Of a DNA stretch of 52,093 bases, positions 30,654 to 42,986 are shown piece by piece. The position numbers and the translations under genes are program-made. Source of the DNA: Mitosporidium daphniae (taxonomy: Eukaryota > Microsporidia); contig NW_013546600.1 in NCBI RefSeq assembly GCF_000760515.2, forward strand, positions 1 to 52,093, in the 5' to 3' direction. How positions within the stretch are numbered: position 1 is the stretch's first letter; the number at the start of each line of letters is the position of its first letter. The notes under the pieces are model-generated. The model was not told where the DNA came from, searched no databases, and was given only the letters and a program-made list of their open reading frames with translations.

Positions 30654-32063
30654 ATGAATTCACACAAGAAAGGCCGTAAAGATATCATATTCCTCCTAAA
30701 AATCGGGCTCATCACAAGGCTGCTGGTATATGCAGGTATTGTTGCAGCGTTTTACTTGTTCCCTTCATATGATTTTTCTGTTGAAGTGGCAATGCCATTT
30801 GGAAGTTTATCGACATTTCTTCATCCCTTTGTGCGCTGGGATTCGTTATATTTCCTCCAAATAGCCTACAACAGTTGCAAATACCGGTTTGAACCCGAGT
30901 ATGCATTTTTTCCACTTTATCCATTTCTGATGAGCTGCTTGGCTCCCATTTTCCGTAACATGTGCAGAATCAACGCATTGGTCCTCTCAGGAATTGCGAT
31001 TTCGCTGCTTTCATTCATATTTTCCATCATTTTATTGTATTCTCTTACGGTAGAAATATTCAAATCAACACGACTAGCTTTTCTTTCTTGCGTCATGTTA
31101 ATACTGTCGCCTGCCTCCATTTTTCTGACGGCTGTTTATTCAGAGTCACTATTTTTGATGCTCTCTTTAGCAGGAATGCTTTGTTTTGTGAAAGAGTTTC
31201 ATTTTGCTGCATCCTTGTTTTTTGCATTATCCTCATTTACCCGCGCAAATGGGGTTTTCCATTCCGGGTTTTTCCTTTACCACTCTTTTGTTGTTCTCAT
31301 TTCACCCAACTCCTGCGGTGTTTTTTCTCGAATTTCCAGGATTTCCACTCAACTATTCAATTTTTTAATTGCTTTATCTGGGTTTGGAATCTTCCAATGG
31401 TATTGTTATAACTCTATCTGCCACTCGGGAATCAATATTAGTGATGAGGCCATGTATTGGTGCAACAACCCGCCTTTTCTTGGCCTCTTGTATACATTTG
31501 TGCAAAAAGAATATTGGGGCGTAGGTTTTCTCCACTATTATCGATTTAAACAAATTCCAAACTTTCTTATAGCAGGGCCAATGGTTTTCTCCCTGATATA
31601 TTCACTATTCAGATACCCATCGATCATAAGCAAGGGCGGTCACACCCTTTTTATCCGTACATTCCCTTTTTTAGTTGAATGGCTCGCCATTGGTGTGATT
31701 ACTATAACAACAGCACATGTCCAAATAGCAACCAGATTATTTTCGTCCTTTGCTCCCATGTTATATTGGACCTGGGCGCTTTTAATTCTAGAATCTTTTA
31801 AGGAAAAAAATCCATTAGATCAGGGAGCCGCAGAGGCGACAAATGATGACCAAAATGCTATCAAGCCCCTTTACCCTGAAAAATCAGAATTGAGTGCTAT
31901 TGATCGTGACACAGCCCAATCACCTTTGCACTATAAAACGATCAATTTAACTCAAGATGGTTTGGGTAAGAAGAGAACCCATGCTAAAATCCTTCTTGCC
32001 TATGTTCTCGGAAATGGAATAATTGGGTGTTTTCTTTTTGCCTGTTTTTACCCGCCTGCGTGA
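30654..32063 (+). CDS. PIGV: GPI mannosyltransferase 2 (PIG-V/Gpi18)
   Basis: ER enzyme that adds the second mannose to the GPI anchor. Single exon, 469 residues, multi-pass. The luminal family signature is clear: PFVRWDSLYFLQIAYNSCKY then RFEPEYAFFPLYPFLM. Further matches are LILSPASIFLTAVYSESLF, SSFTRANGVFHSG and a C-terminal membrane segment. About eight to ten hydrophobic stretches are visible. A hydrophilic insertion (about residues 385-445) lies before the last membrane helix. The start ATG is preceded by MNSHKKGRKD-type basic residues, as expected for a cytosolic N-terminus. A perfect 9-bp inverted repeat follows the stop. No introns. Confidence 0.92.
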   Translation: MNSHKKGRKDIIFLLKIGLITRLLVYAGIVAAFYLFPSYDFSVEVAMPFGSLSTFLHPFVRWDSLYFLQIAYNSCKYRFEPEYAFFPLYPFLMSCLAPIFRNMCRINALVLSGIAISLLSFIFSIILLYSLTVEIFKSTRLAFLSCVMLILSPASIFLTAVYSESLFLMLSLAGMLCFVKEFHFAASLFFALSSFTRANGVFHSGFFLYHSFVVLISPNSCGVFSRISRISTQLFNFLIALSGFGIFQWYCYNSICHSGINISDEAMYWCNNPPFLGLLYTFVQKEYWGVGFLHYYRFKQIPNFLIAGPMVFSLIYSLFRYPSIISKGGHTLFIRTFPFLVEWLAIGVITITTAHVQIATRLFSSFAPMLYWTWALLILESFKEKNPLDQGAAEATNDDQNAIKPLYPEKSELSAIDRDTAQSPLHYKTINLTQDGLGKKRTHAKILLAYVLGNGIIGCFLFACFYPPA

Positions 32064-32074
32064 GCAAGTTGTAT

Positions 32075-32094
32075 GCATAAATCACGATTTATGC
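32075..32094 (+). other. Inverted repeat 12 bp after the PIGV stop
   Basis: GCATAAATC and GATTTATGC form a perfect 9-bp inverted repeat with a 2-nt spacer. It could be a 3'-end hairpin in the PIGV transcript or a symmetrical protein-binding site; nothing in the sequence decides. Confidence 0.5.
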
Positions 32095-32256
32095 CATATA
32101 ACAGATTCAGGATCCCAAATTTATTAAATCAAATGGTAATGGCCATTCAGTAACTAGAAGGTAGTTGATGCAGCTATCAATGCAAACTTTTATAAATTAA
32201 TTAACCCCACGCCTGAATCGCACAAAATTAAAACTTGGTCCGCAGTTTTTAGTAAA

Positions 32257-33439
32257 ATGTATGAGCAGCTTGAGCTCCTCGTCAAAGATCCCAAACTCAA
32301 GTCATCCAAGGTATGCCCCCTTTCAAGTAAATGTTGAGACATCTAGGGATCTTGTACTAGTTCTCGCCCAACTTCCCTTTCAGGAGGTTTATTCCAATGT
32401 TTTCTTAGCCGACTCGTCGTTATTTGCTCAGTTTTTATCCGCATTTAATAATTCCTTCGAAGAAGTCAATGCTAAGGAGCCTACAAACGATGTATTTATA
32501 GCCATTTTAATGAAAAGTTTCTTTCAACGGGTCTTTTTCCGTTTTTGGCCAACATATGTTCAGTAGAAGATGATCGAATACCATTTATTATCCTCAGATT
32601 CCTAGTTACCTTCAAAAAGAGTCTTCCTAGTTTTGAAAAGTCAGAACCAGCATATCTCTCATTACTTGTAAATGTGACAACAAAGGTGCTTCTTTCTCGC
32701 AACGAAGATAAGGAGGCTTTTGCTGCCATGATTGGTATTATCGATTTGCGATTTTTGGAGGAACTTCTTGGTTTCATAGGCCAAGACGGCATTTTATGTT
32801 TTGAAAAAAAAGGAGAACTTTCCCTATATTTACTTCGTAATATTTCAGCAATTGAGTATTATTCGGTGCGACTTATTTCAAAGTCTTATTTTGGTAAACA
32901 GTTTTTGCAGCTTTGTCTGGTCGCCTTTTCGAATATGGAGGCGATGAGGGAAATTCTATTTGAAATCATAAAGTTAGCCATGGCTTCATTTTATGGGTTA
33001 GGAACTGCATGTTCTTCTCAGCAGACGCATTCTCATTGGATTTATGGAAGGAATATTTAGTCCCCCTCTTTTTAAGACAGTTGCTTGCCTTTAATCCGGA
33101 TGCCTTTGATGGTATGAGAGAAGATGTAAGTGATGGGTTTTTATCGTAACTAAGGAGCTTGAAGATCTTTCCATTTTCCATCCCCTCTGTAAAACTCTCT
33201 TTGCTCCCAATGAGAGAATAGTGCTTCTCGTAGTCGAATCTCTCATAATTTCCGCAAGTGCGTCTAAGGAGATTCGTCGTTTGTATCGAGACCCCAATAT
33301 TGTAACTTTATCGATTTATTCGTAGTATCCTTTTGTCAGAGAGACTGATCTTGCGATGTCAAAACGAGCTAGCTATTCAGAGGACGTCTCTGCTCTATTT
33401 TTAGAGCTTGTTCAGTTGTTAATGAGAGATGAGAGATGA
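32257..33439 (+). CDS. HGH1: HGH1, armadillo-type eEF2 folding factor
   Basis: HGH1 is a cytosolic armadillo-like adaptor that helps TRiC fold elongation factor 2. Exons from 32257 join to a helical-repeat protein. The C-terminal part fits the family well: EIIKNCMFFSADAFSL (after a 27-nt intron, GTTAGCC...GGGTTAG) matches the family's xIKNCCF motif, LLAFNPDAFDGMREDELEDL the GPEEFDEED loop, ERIVLLVVESLIISASASKE the next helix pair, and IYPFVRETD ... DVSALFLELVQLLMRDE the terminal YPIIRELH...LVQxLMxDE block. The first exon is uncertain: ATG at 32257 gives MYEQLELLVKDPKLKSSK and a roughly 74-nt intron, whereas ATG at 32261 gives a Ser-rich start and a 36-nt intron. The N-terminal half is divergent. 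Confidence 0.78.
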
Positions 33440-34174
33440 CAGATGAGCTCTGAGAATATATTCTAAAAATCAGTTTAGCGTTAGCGTTAGCGTTGAGATT
33501 AATGGGCTTGAGCACGTTATAGCTTTCCTCTGACCTTAGACAATAGAAATTTAATATTTATACTAGCTAAGGCTTATACTAGTGATCCGATATCAGATCA
33601 CGTGGTTTTACCATTGTTTTACGACATACACGCAAACACACAAATAGGAATCTCTGGCTGCTTCCGAATTCCTTTCTATAACATTCCTACAACTTTAGAC
33701 CAATATAAATTGCATTTCCAGCAATCAGACAGGCGAAACCATCTCTGATGCCTCCGCACTCTATCGTTCCCTTCAAAGCGTTCGGATCCGCATTGAGATT
33801 TATTACAAGGTTACGCTAACTCGAATACGATTTTTCAAATTAATTTTCATATTTTTACGTATCTCATTGCTTAAATTTTAATTTAATAATTGGGATTAAA
33901 TATCGTCCCTCTATGCTACGTTAGATATGGGGGCCATATTTCAGGACTCGTTAGAGTGATAGTAAAAGTAGGAAACAATGCTAACTAGAATAAATAAAGT
34001 ATCCGTCAAATATTAAATGATTGTTGACTTTTCCTTTCTATCAAACTAGTTAACCCCGATAAACTTGCCAAAATGTCTTTCTAGCTTATAATTGGGACGA
34101 GGAACGTATGTGTATGTATGCTTCGTGTGTATGGACCTTTTTAATTGATACTTAACTTGAACCTTTGTATAAAA
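33440..34174. other. 735-bp A+T-rich spacer, no confident gene
   Basis: The longest spacer in the window. It holds three GCGTTA units at about 33478-33496, a 6-bp inverted repeat GTGATC/GATCAC at 33582-33601, and a coding-looking plus-strand stretch at about 33649-33809 interrupted by one stop. No start codon, tRNA or repeat element could be established. Confidence 0.55.
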
Positions 34175-36763
34175 TCATGCTACTACTAAGAGAAGCAAGG
34201 AAATGGCGGCTGAAAATGCTTCAAATCGACCAAAATGCCAAGCAGAGGCTGAATTAGCTTCGGGGCTAGCGATATTCTGATTGGCCGGATCTGGGTTTTT
34301 GTCAATAGCATTGTTGTTAACGCTCTGAAAATAAGAGAGAGAATGCATGTTTGATTCCTTATATCTACTACTGTGAGTATTTTTTCGATCGCCATTTCCA
34401 TTATTCCCAAATATTATCCACAGTATGTATGCAGCTGAAATTGAAGCTCCGATGTAAAATAGCGGAAATATAACGAATGAATGGAGGAATATGAAAGACT
34501 GATAGATACCATATGTAATTCCTACCATGTGTTGACGGCGATTGTGATGAATCAACCCCAATAATGACAAAATAATGATTAAACCCAAGAAAAGCTCTAT
34601 ATTGAAAAAGAACGTAATTTTGCTGAAACTGAAAGTGAAATGATTTGGAACACTATTGGGATCATTTTTAACTTTGAAATTTTCAAGTAAATCAAAGGCT
34701 TTTTTTATAGATGAAGTAAGATTACTTTGAAGTTTTTCATGATCTTTGATAAGATTCAAGATGTCCGTATAATGGGTGATTTCTGGAAGTTTTTGGGGAT
34801 CACTACTAATGGCATTGGCGACATTACTTGGAAAAGAAATCACCTCATAAACCCATCTTAGCTGGTATTCAGCACTTGAGAGAATAGCGTAGCTGGTGTC
34901 AAGAACAAGAAGATCAGATAAAACAGCAGTCTGATTGCAATTCTTAAAATTAGCAGCTAAATCTTGAATTTTTTTCGTAGGCACAACATGTTTGCACTGT
35001 GTGATTATTTTCTCCATTGGTACGATTGCTGAAGAAAGCTTCAAAAAAGACGCTTCGGCCAGAGAAAGTTCTTCAACCTTCATATTCAAAAAACGACTCA
35101 GATTTTCCAAGTCCAAAAGATTCAGGTTTTTGTGATCCACTGCATTCTTGATATTCTTTTCCATCTGCTTGAAAAGGGTAGAAAATGCTTCATCGAATAT
35201 TTTGGGCAATTTATTTTCTTCCTCGTTGAAGGTTTTCTCAGAAGTTTCGATTAACGCTTTTATATTTGTAGAAAAGGAATTTTTGAATTTTGAAATTTTA
35301 TCCAAAATTCCCTCGAGCTCTTTGGATTTCTCAATCAAAGAATTAGGATATTCACTCCCATTAAATTTTGCATATGAGTCTTTAGTAGACATCAAATCTG
35401 TCAAATCGCGGGCAATGTTGCGTTCTCGAGCATACAAATTTAGAGAATTATGATAGCCGGTCATATCGGTCGCGTATTTGGTTTCTAGATCCTTAGATAT
35501 ACGCTCCAAATTAGCGATTAAAGAAGATATGTTGGAAATATAAGTTTGCATAATAGGAATGGGCGGGGTTGTCTGAGAAAGATTCTTAAAAATAGACCCG
35601 TAGCCATTCGCATGCAATGAAAGATTTTCAACCTTGGGTTTTAGCTTGCTAAAATCGTCTTTCGCGGTGTCATCATTTTGGGGATGAGGCTTAAGATCCG
35701 AACTATCTAATAACAGAGCAGCGGTTTCGACAATCTTACTGAACTCTTCCTTATAAGCAGCATTAAAAGAATCAAAATTTTTTCTGACGAAATCTGTATA
35801 GTCGAGAAACCGAATCAAACGGCTACATTTTAAATCTTTTATACTGGATTGAAACGTGGAATTGAAAAAAGGACCAATAAAGGAAAGCGTTTTGTTCAAC
35901 TGCTTTGCTTTAGTAACAGATTGTGTAAAGTTTTTGGGATATTCTGCATCACAAAAGACCAGCAGTTGAGAAATAGTTTCGTTGATTCTTTTTTCAAGTT
36001 TTTTAAAATCTTCAAAAATTCCATTTCGAACATCCTTGATATTTTTTTCAACTTTTTCAAAGATATTGGTAAAATTATTGTTTTGAATATGTAACAGAGG
36101 TGTCACATCATCAAATGAAGGTATAAATTCATCTCGATTGAACTTATTATTGGGGCTTTTAGGCATATTGCAAAGCTCGATAGCATGAAACATAATCTTA
36201 CTCAAAATAATTAACTCATTCCAATTGGAAACTAACTCGTCTTTAGGATCAATATTAGAAAGGTTAAATACAGGCTGAGTAAAGATATTGTCTTTCCAAT
36301 TCTTGACTTGTTCAATTATATGTGCGGTATCGTTAGTTAAGGCATACATATCTGACATATTTTTGGTTATTTGTATTATACGTGTAGAATTGATCGATTC
36401 TTGAACTTTAGTGGGGGTTTCATCTGAAGGTTTCTTGGTGTAGACCAAGACGTGAACATAGGACTTGATAATTGAATCGAGCGCAGAAATGGGGTTATTT
36501 TTTAGATCATTTTCGGCTGAAGATTTCATGTTTTTAATTTCCTTTGATTTTATTGGATTAGTAGAGAAATTTTTATCATTTAAGCTGGAATCAACCAGGC
36601 CCGCAACTCGTTTAAAAAGGTCTGGAATTGGGTCGACATCATTTTTCTTTAAAAGTAAACGGTAGATATATAAATCGGAATTTTGATCCGGATTTTGATC
36701 GCATCGCATAAAAGATATGGCTACCAGCAACAAGAAAGCAGATAGAAAGGTTAAAAAATGCAT
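34175..36763 (-). CDS. Large secreted/surface protein, no recognised family
   Basis: Not recognised. Single exon of 862 residues. It opens with a signal peptide (MHFLTFLSAFLLLVAISFMR, Cys at 21). Residues about 25-710 are predicted mostly helical, rich in Asn, Lys, Ser, Asp and Ile with few Cys, and contain about 16 N-x-S/T sequons (NFST, NSTR, NMSD, NETI, NFTQ, NKTL, NGSE, NLTS among them). Near the end are hydrophobic segments at about 716-738 and 755-785, the latter long enough for one or two helices. A polar stretch and a final SAAISLLLLVVA tail after NSASAWHFGRFEAF follow, which looks like a GPI-attachment signal. Codons are visibly more A/T-biased than in neighbouring genes, and spacers on both sides are unusually long. 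Role at the cell or spore surface is inference; a secreted-organelle protein is an alternative. Confidence 0.75.
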   Translation of the reverse strand: MHFLTFLSAFLLLVAISFMRCDQNPDQNSDLYIYRLLLKKNDVDPIPDLFKRVAGLVDSSLNDKNFSTNPIKSKEIKNMKSSAENDLKNNPISALDSIIKSYVHVLVYTKKPSDETPTKVQESINSTRIIQITKNMSDMYALTNDTAHIIEQVKNWKDNIFTQPVFNLSNIDPKDELVSNWNELIILSKIMFHAIELCNMPKSPNNKFNRDEFIPSFDDVTPLLHIQNNNFTNIFEKVEKNIKDVRNGIFEDFKKLEKRINETISQLLVFCDAEYPKNFTQSVTKAKQLNKTLSFIGPFFNSTFQSSIKDLKCSRLIRFLDYTDFVRKNFDSFNAAYKEEFSKIVETAALLLDSSDLKPHPQNDDTAKDDFSKLKPKVENLSLHANGYGSIFKNLSQTTPPIPIMQTYISNISSLIANLERISKDLETKYATDMTGYHNSLNLYARERNIARDLTDLMSTKDSYAKFNGSEYPNSLIEKSKELEGILDKISKFKNSFSTNIKALIETSEKTFNEEENKLPKIFDEAFSTLFKQMEKNIKNAVDHKNLNLLDLENLSRFLNMKVEELSLAEASFLKLSSAIVPMEKIITQCKHVVPTKKIQDLAANFKNCNQTAVLSDLLVLDTSYAILSSAEYQLRWVYEVISFPSNVANAISSDPQKLPEITHYTDILNLIKDHEKLQSNLTSSIKKAFDLLENFKVKNDPNSVPNHFTFSFSKITFFFNIELFLGLIIILSLLGLIHHNRRQHMVGITYGIYQSFIFLHSFVIFPLFYIGASISAAYILWIIFGNNGNGDRKNTHSSRYKESNMHSLSYFQSVNNNAIDKNPDPANQNIASPEANSASAWHFGRFEAFSAAISLLLLVVA

Positions 36764-37393
36764 AAAAAAAATATAACATCAAATCCAACACATATTCGCA
36801 CACATAACCAATCAACCCTAAATGTTATCAGGAAACACCAATAGAAACAAAGTGTTAATTTAAGCTGTATCACCAATGGTTTAAAATAAAATTAGCACAT
36901 GAACTAACCAATACCATGAATTTCGAAAGCTTGACTTCTTCCAGAGCCTGCAGCTTCATCACTAATTTCAGGCTTACTTGCTATAAACAGCTTACATCCT
37001 GATTAAAAGGAAAAATAAGTAAAATGGATTTGCTCGTGTATGGTGGTATGTATTATTGAAAGATTAAAGTAGCAAGCATTTTAATCAATTCGATTCCAAG
37101 AATAAACGTAACCCAAAAAAGAAGGAACTCACTCTTGTGGTATCTCAATGGCCTCAGATAACACATTTATTGGGTTCCTTGGTTTAAGAGTAACTTTTAA
37201 CACAGTTATGCCGGATTTAGGGTCAGGGTTTATTTAAATTTAAATAGTGATGCTCAATTGACACCTTAAAAATGTGGACAGCCCCATCAATGATTAAGCA
37301 ACCTTGGCATGTTGAAATAAATTCATGTGCAATCATTTACATTTGTGCCGCCAATTTTTAATTTGTAATCTTGGAGATTTTCCAATCATCTTT
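36764..37393. other. 630-bp spacer upstream of SMC4, possible small gene
   Basis: Long spacer between two genes oriented away from each other. It has TTTAAATTTAAATAG at about 37232-37246, likely promoter sequence for SMC4. On the minus strand two coding-looking pieces (37133-37166 and 36909-36998) can be joined over a 134-nt GTGAGT...CAG intron and then a 44-nt intron to a stop at 36860-36862, giving about 43 residues. I cannot name it. Confidence 0.4.
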
Positions 37394-40300
37394 ATGCTTT
37401 CTTGTTCCGTCGGAGATGATGAAGCACTTGATGCCCCGCGTTCTTCATATGGCAACGAAAAACACTGTGTGCTTCATAAAATGATATTTACAAATTTCAA
37501 ATCATATGCACAAATTCAAGTAGTGGGACCTTTTGATAACGTATGCCTGCTATTTTATTTTGTATTTTTAGTCATTTACAGCCGTCGTTGGTCCCAATGG
37601 CTCTGGAAAGTCCAATATCATTGATGGTCTTCTTTTTGTATTTGGATTCAGATCTTCCAAGCTCCGGCAGCCTAAAGCAATCGACTTGATTCATTGCTCT
37701 GAAGAGTACCCGGTTCTTCCTTTTTGCTCAGTCAAGATCGTATTTCACTTATTAGATCGAAACAGTCAGTGTTTCAGCGAATTTATCGTTGAACGCAAAG
37801 TGTATCGTGATACTGGTCGCTCAGAGTATCATTTGAATGGCACTGTTCGGTCTCTTTCTGAAATCACACGCATCATGCAGCACGATCTTGGCATTGACTT
37901 ATCGCACCATCGATGGCTAATTTTGCAAGGGGAGGTTGAGTCAATTTCAATGATGAAGCCACGTTCGTTTTCCAGCTCTCCAAACGAAGAGGGGCTGCTA
38001 GAATATTTGGAGGATATCATTGGCTCATCTGCTCTTCTTCCAGAAATAGAAAATTGCGAATCTTTGTGGAACGCCGCATCTGTAGAGTCGAATATTGCGC
38101 AGGAAAAGTTGCAGCTCGCCGAAGCAGAGGTGCAAGCAATGCGGCCTGCAGCGGATGAGGCATTACAGAGCATCTCTCGATTTAACGAGGTCCAAACCAA
38201 ACGAATTGCAATCATGAAATCTTTGTTGCAGCAGTTGCACGATTCTCAAAAGCGGTTACACGAACAAACAGAAAAAATGCATAAAAAGCAAACGACCCTT
38301 TCCACTGAGATTGAGGCGAAAAAAAATCAGATTTCAGAACATCGGTCCCGGCGCTTGAAAGAGGAAAACGAGAGAAGATCAGTACAAAATTTTATTCATT
38401 TGGAAAAAGGGAAATTAGAGCAAACAGAACGATCCGTGTTAAGGCAAAGGGAGCGCCATGCGCTTACAAAGACAGCCCTCGACCAAGCGGATCGGAATCA
38501 TGCCAAGATGCTGCAGAAACAAAAAGAGGCTGCCAACGCAGCTGAGGATGCAAAGGAAATTCCAGAAACCATTTCCAAGCTTCAATTGGAGCTAGAAAAG
38601 CAGCGAAACCTTTTGACTCCAGAGGTCATTAAAAAAGAAGATTTAGTTGCTCTTCGTCGCGAACGAGCCGTTGTTTTCAAACAGCTTCAAGACATTGAAG
38701 TTTTGGAAAACGAAAAGATCTCACTGAAAAATGAAATGGATGCCATCTCTATAGACCGAAATTTACTCAATCAGAAAGAAAATGATGTAAAAGGGGAGCA
38801 TGAGGCCCTCACGAGATCTCTCCCAGATCTCTCCGTATTGGTTTCTTCTAAAGAACATGCAGTTATGGAACTTGCCGCGGAAATTGGCAATAATACTGAT
38901 GATGTGGTGGAGGGCGATATGAGGTCTTTGGAATCTATCATCTCCTCGATGCCTGGGGTTATTGGACGTCTCGGCGACTTGCTCTCGCTTTCTTCTGATC
39001 AGTATTCCATTGCATTTGAGCGGGCAGCGGGAGGTATTCTTGATAATTGGGTAGTGGAGAGTGGAGCTGATGGCCAGCGTTGTATTGATGAGTTGAGGCG
39101 TGGGCAGCTTGGTCGGGCTACCTTTGTGGTACTTTCAGAGCTACCAAAAGCCCCAAACTCGGCCTCAAATTATCCCGGAAAAGAGGACCGCTCTGTGATC
39201 CGTCTTTTTGATGTGGTCAAGCCACTCCAATCGAGGTTCACACCTTTGGCGTATTATGCTGTGCGTGGAGAAACCCTTGTGGCGCCCACACTGGATATTG
39301 GCACACATATTGCATTTGGAACTTCTCAGAGATACCGTGTAGTCACCATGAGCGGGGAACTCATTGAGCCTTCTGGGGCCATGAGTAGTGGTGGGAATGG
39401 GGCCCCAAAAAGAAAAAAGCAGCCATCTGCCTCAATGCATCATCAGCGGCAGGAATTAGCCAAACGGCGTCAAGAGCTTGAGCAGTCACAAGTGCTTCTT
39501 TTGGAGGCTACGCAGCGGATTGAAGCCATTGTTGGGGTTGAGCTTCCTGCGCTCAAGCAGCGCCTCGCCTCCATGCATGCGCGAGAAAAGGTCCTTTTAT
39601 TACGCATGGAGGCTATCAAGAACGAGATATCCCCAAATAGTGGAAAGGATTTGCTCGTTTCTCGATTGGCTAAAATTGAGGTAGAACTAAGTGCCCATCA
39701 AAAGCAGGATCCACAACTTGAACTTGTTCTTGATCTAGAAGAACGTCTTCGCGAATTAGAGGCTCGCAAGCGAGATAGCAATCCCACCGCTCAAATGCAT
39801 GTTGCTGAACAAGCATTACAAGATGCAGCGAACTCCCTAGAAGCTGCTCGCCAGACGGAGCGGACATCGTTTGGATTACTTGTTGAAATGGAAGAAAAAC
39901 TTTCGTTGGCTAAGCAAAAGCTTGATGCGATAGAGCAAAAAGAGCGTGCTCATATACCTGCTCTCTCCTCTTCAAAAAGCGAGGAGGAAAAGTTAGAGTC
40001 AGCTTTGGCTAAAATAGAGGAGCATTTTGAAGATCTTGTTCAATCTCTAAGCGCCGCTCGTTCCGAAATAATAGAGCTGGGAAAGAAGAGCGAGCGCATG
40101 ACAGAGCTGCTTAGTTCTTCTGTTTGGGTTGTGGATCCTGAGCGTCCGTCTGAGCGGCTCTATTATTCGGAAAAGTCGTTTCCATTCCCTCTGGATCAAT
40201 TACACTGCTCGGATGAAGCCATGTTATCGCAGCTAGAGCGGCAGGCCGGCACCATTTGGCGTACGTCGGCCTTGATTAAGACATTGCCCATGTCGCTTTC

Positions 40301-41114
40301 CTTTATCTATTTTCGTCGCCTTAGCTTTTATTTTCTACGCTTGCTTCTGTCCTTGAATTTATCTTACTTGTTTAGAGACCTCGTTTGCGGGGGTGCTATC
40401 TGCTTGGAATGCACGAAGAGAGGCGGTCCAAGATGCTAGTGCGCTAGCACAAGCAGCCTTTCAGGCTAAGGAGGCGGCTTGGATGGCATTTGATGTCGCT
40501 AAACGCGCCAGGCTCGATCTTTTCATGTCAGGCTTCAGAGAAATCTCTGACTGCCTCAAGTCTATTTATCAAATGATCACACTCGGGGGCAATGCCGAGC
40601 TCGAATTGGTTGACTCGCTTGACCCCTTCTCTGAAGGTGTGCTCTTCTCAGTAATGCCACCCAAGAAGGCCTGGAAGAACATTTCTCAGCTCTCTGGCGG
40701 CGAAAAGGTATCCACTTGTTTCCGTTTGTTTTTCTTTATTGTTTATGTTGGCACTTGTTGCCCAATGTTTTTATTTCTCGATTTCACCGCATTTTCACTG
40801 TTCTCGCATTCCCGTCTATATTGAAAAGCACCATGTTCTCATGTTAGACGTTGAGCTCGCTTGCATTGATTTTTGCATTGCATGCGTTCAAGCCAACCCC
40901 CTTCTACGTGATGGATGAAATCGATGCCGCCCTGGACTTTCGCAATGTTTCGATCATTGCCAACTTTATTAAGCAAAAAACACAAAATTCACAGTTCATC
41001 GTTGTGTCGCTCAGAAATAGCATGTTTGAAGCCGCAAATGTCCTTGTAGGTGTTTACAAGACACTTAATTGTACACAATCGATAACGGTGCAGCGCGCGC
41101 TTGTTGACATGTAG
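37394..41114 (+). CDS. SMC4: SMC4, condensin ATPase subunit
   Basis: Core ATPase of condensin. Four exons with introns at 37541-37571 (31 nt), about 40261-40375 (115 nt) and 40708-40847 (140 nt) give about 1,144 residues, a little short for the family. N-terminal head: VLHKMIFTNFKSYAQIQ, Walker A AVVGPNGSGKSNIIDG. Then LILQGEVESISMMKP and EEGLLEYLEDIIGSS, which are SMC4-type, two long coiled coils, and the hinge (GVIGRLGDLLSLSSDQYSIA ... MSSGGNG). The C-terminal head has ITLGGNAELELVDSLDPFSE, ISQLSGGEK (ABC signature), FYVMDEIDAALDFRN (Walker B) and SLRNSMFEAANVLVGVYKT. The start at MLSCSVGDDEALD is chosen over the upstream ATG at 37325 because the latter adds an unconvincing 23 residues. Two introns are four to five times longer than is usual here. 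Confidence 0.94.
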
Positions 41115-41356
41115 CGTGGAGGGCGTATAGCTGAATATATTCAAATTCCGGAGACACCTCTTGCAGGAGATAATAGCTAATTTTGATGTCATTTAACGGT
41201 CCAAATTTGGGCGCACCTTTCCGGCCTTGAAATGGGGTCCACTCGGTGCATGGCTCATCAAGATGCCGGCAATCGCAGTTTGTAGTAAAAAATTCGGCAT
41301 TTGCATGAGCGCAAGCCTGAAGTTTACACGACAAATTAAATTTTGTTTTTATTTCA
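41115..41356. other. Spacer between SMC4 and RUVBL1 with minus-strand coding potential
   Basis: 242 bp. The RUVBL1 side ends in ACGACAAATTAAATTTTGTTTTTATTTCA before the ATG. The minus strand is open in two frames: one begins at an ATG at 41306 (MQMPNFLLQTAIAGILMS...), the other has no ATG. Neither matches a family I know. Confidence 0.4.

Positions 41357-42986
<1,630 letters not shown>

Noticed and set aside
28794-36763. A GPI/glycan gene cluster (UGDH, PIGV, putative GPI-tailed protein)
   Set aside because: HGH1 and long spacers intervene, strands differ, and other neighbours are unrelated housekeeping genes; proximity looks coincidental.
38000-40200. A separate Gln/Glu-rich coiled-coil gene
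   Set aside because: It is the arm and hinge of SMC4 in one continuous frame with both ATPase head halves.
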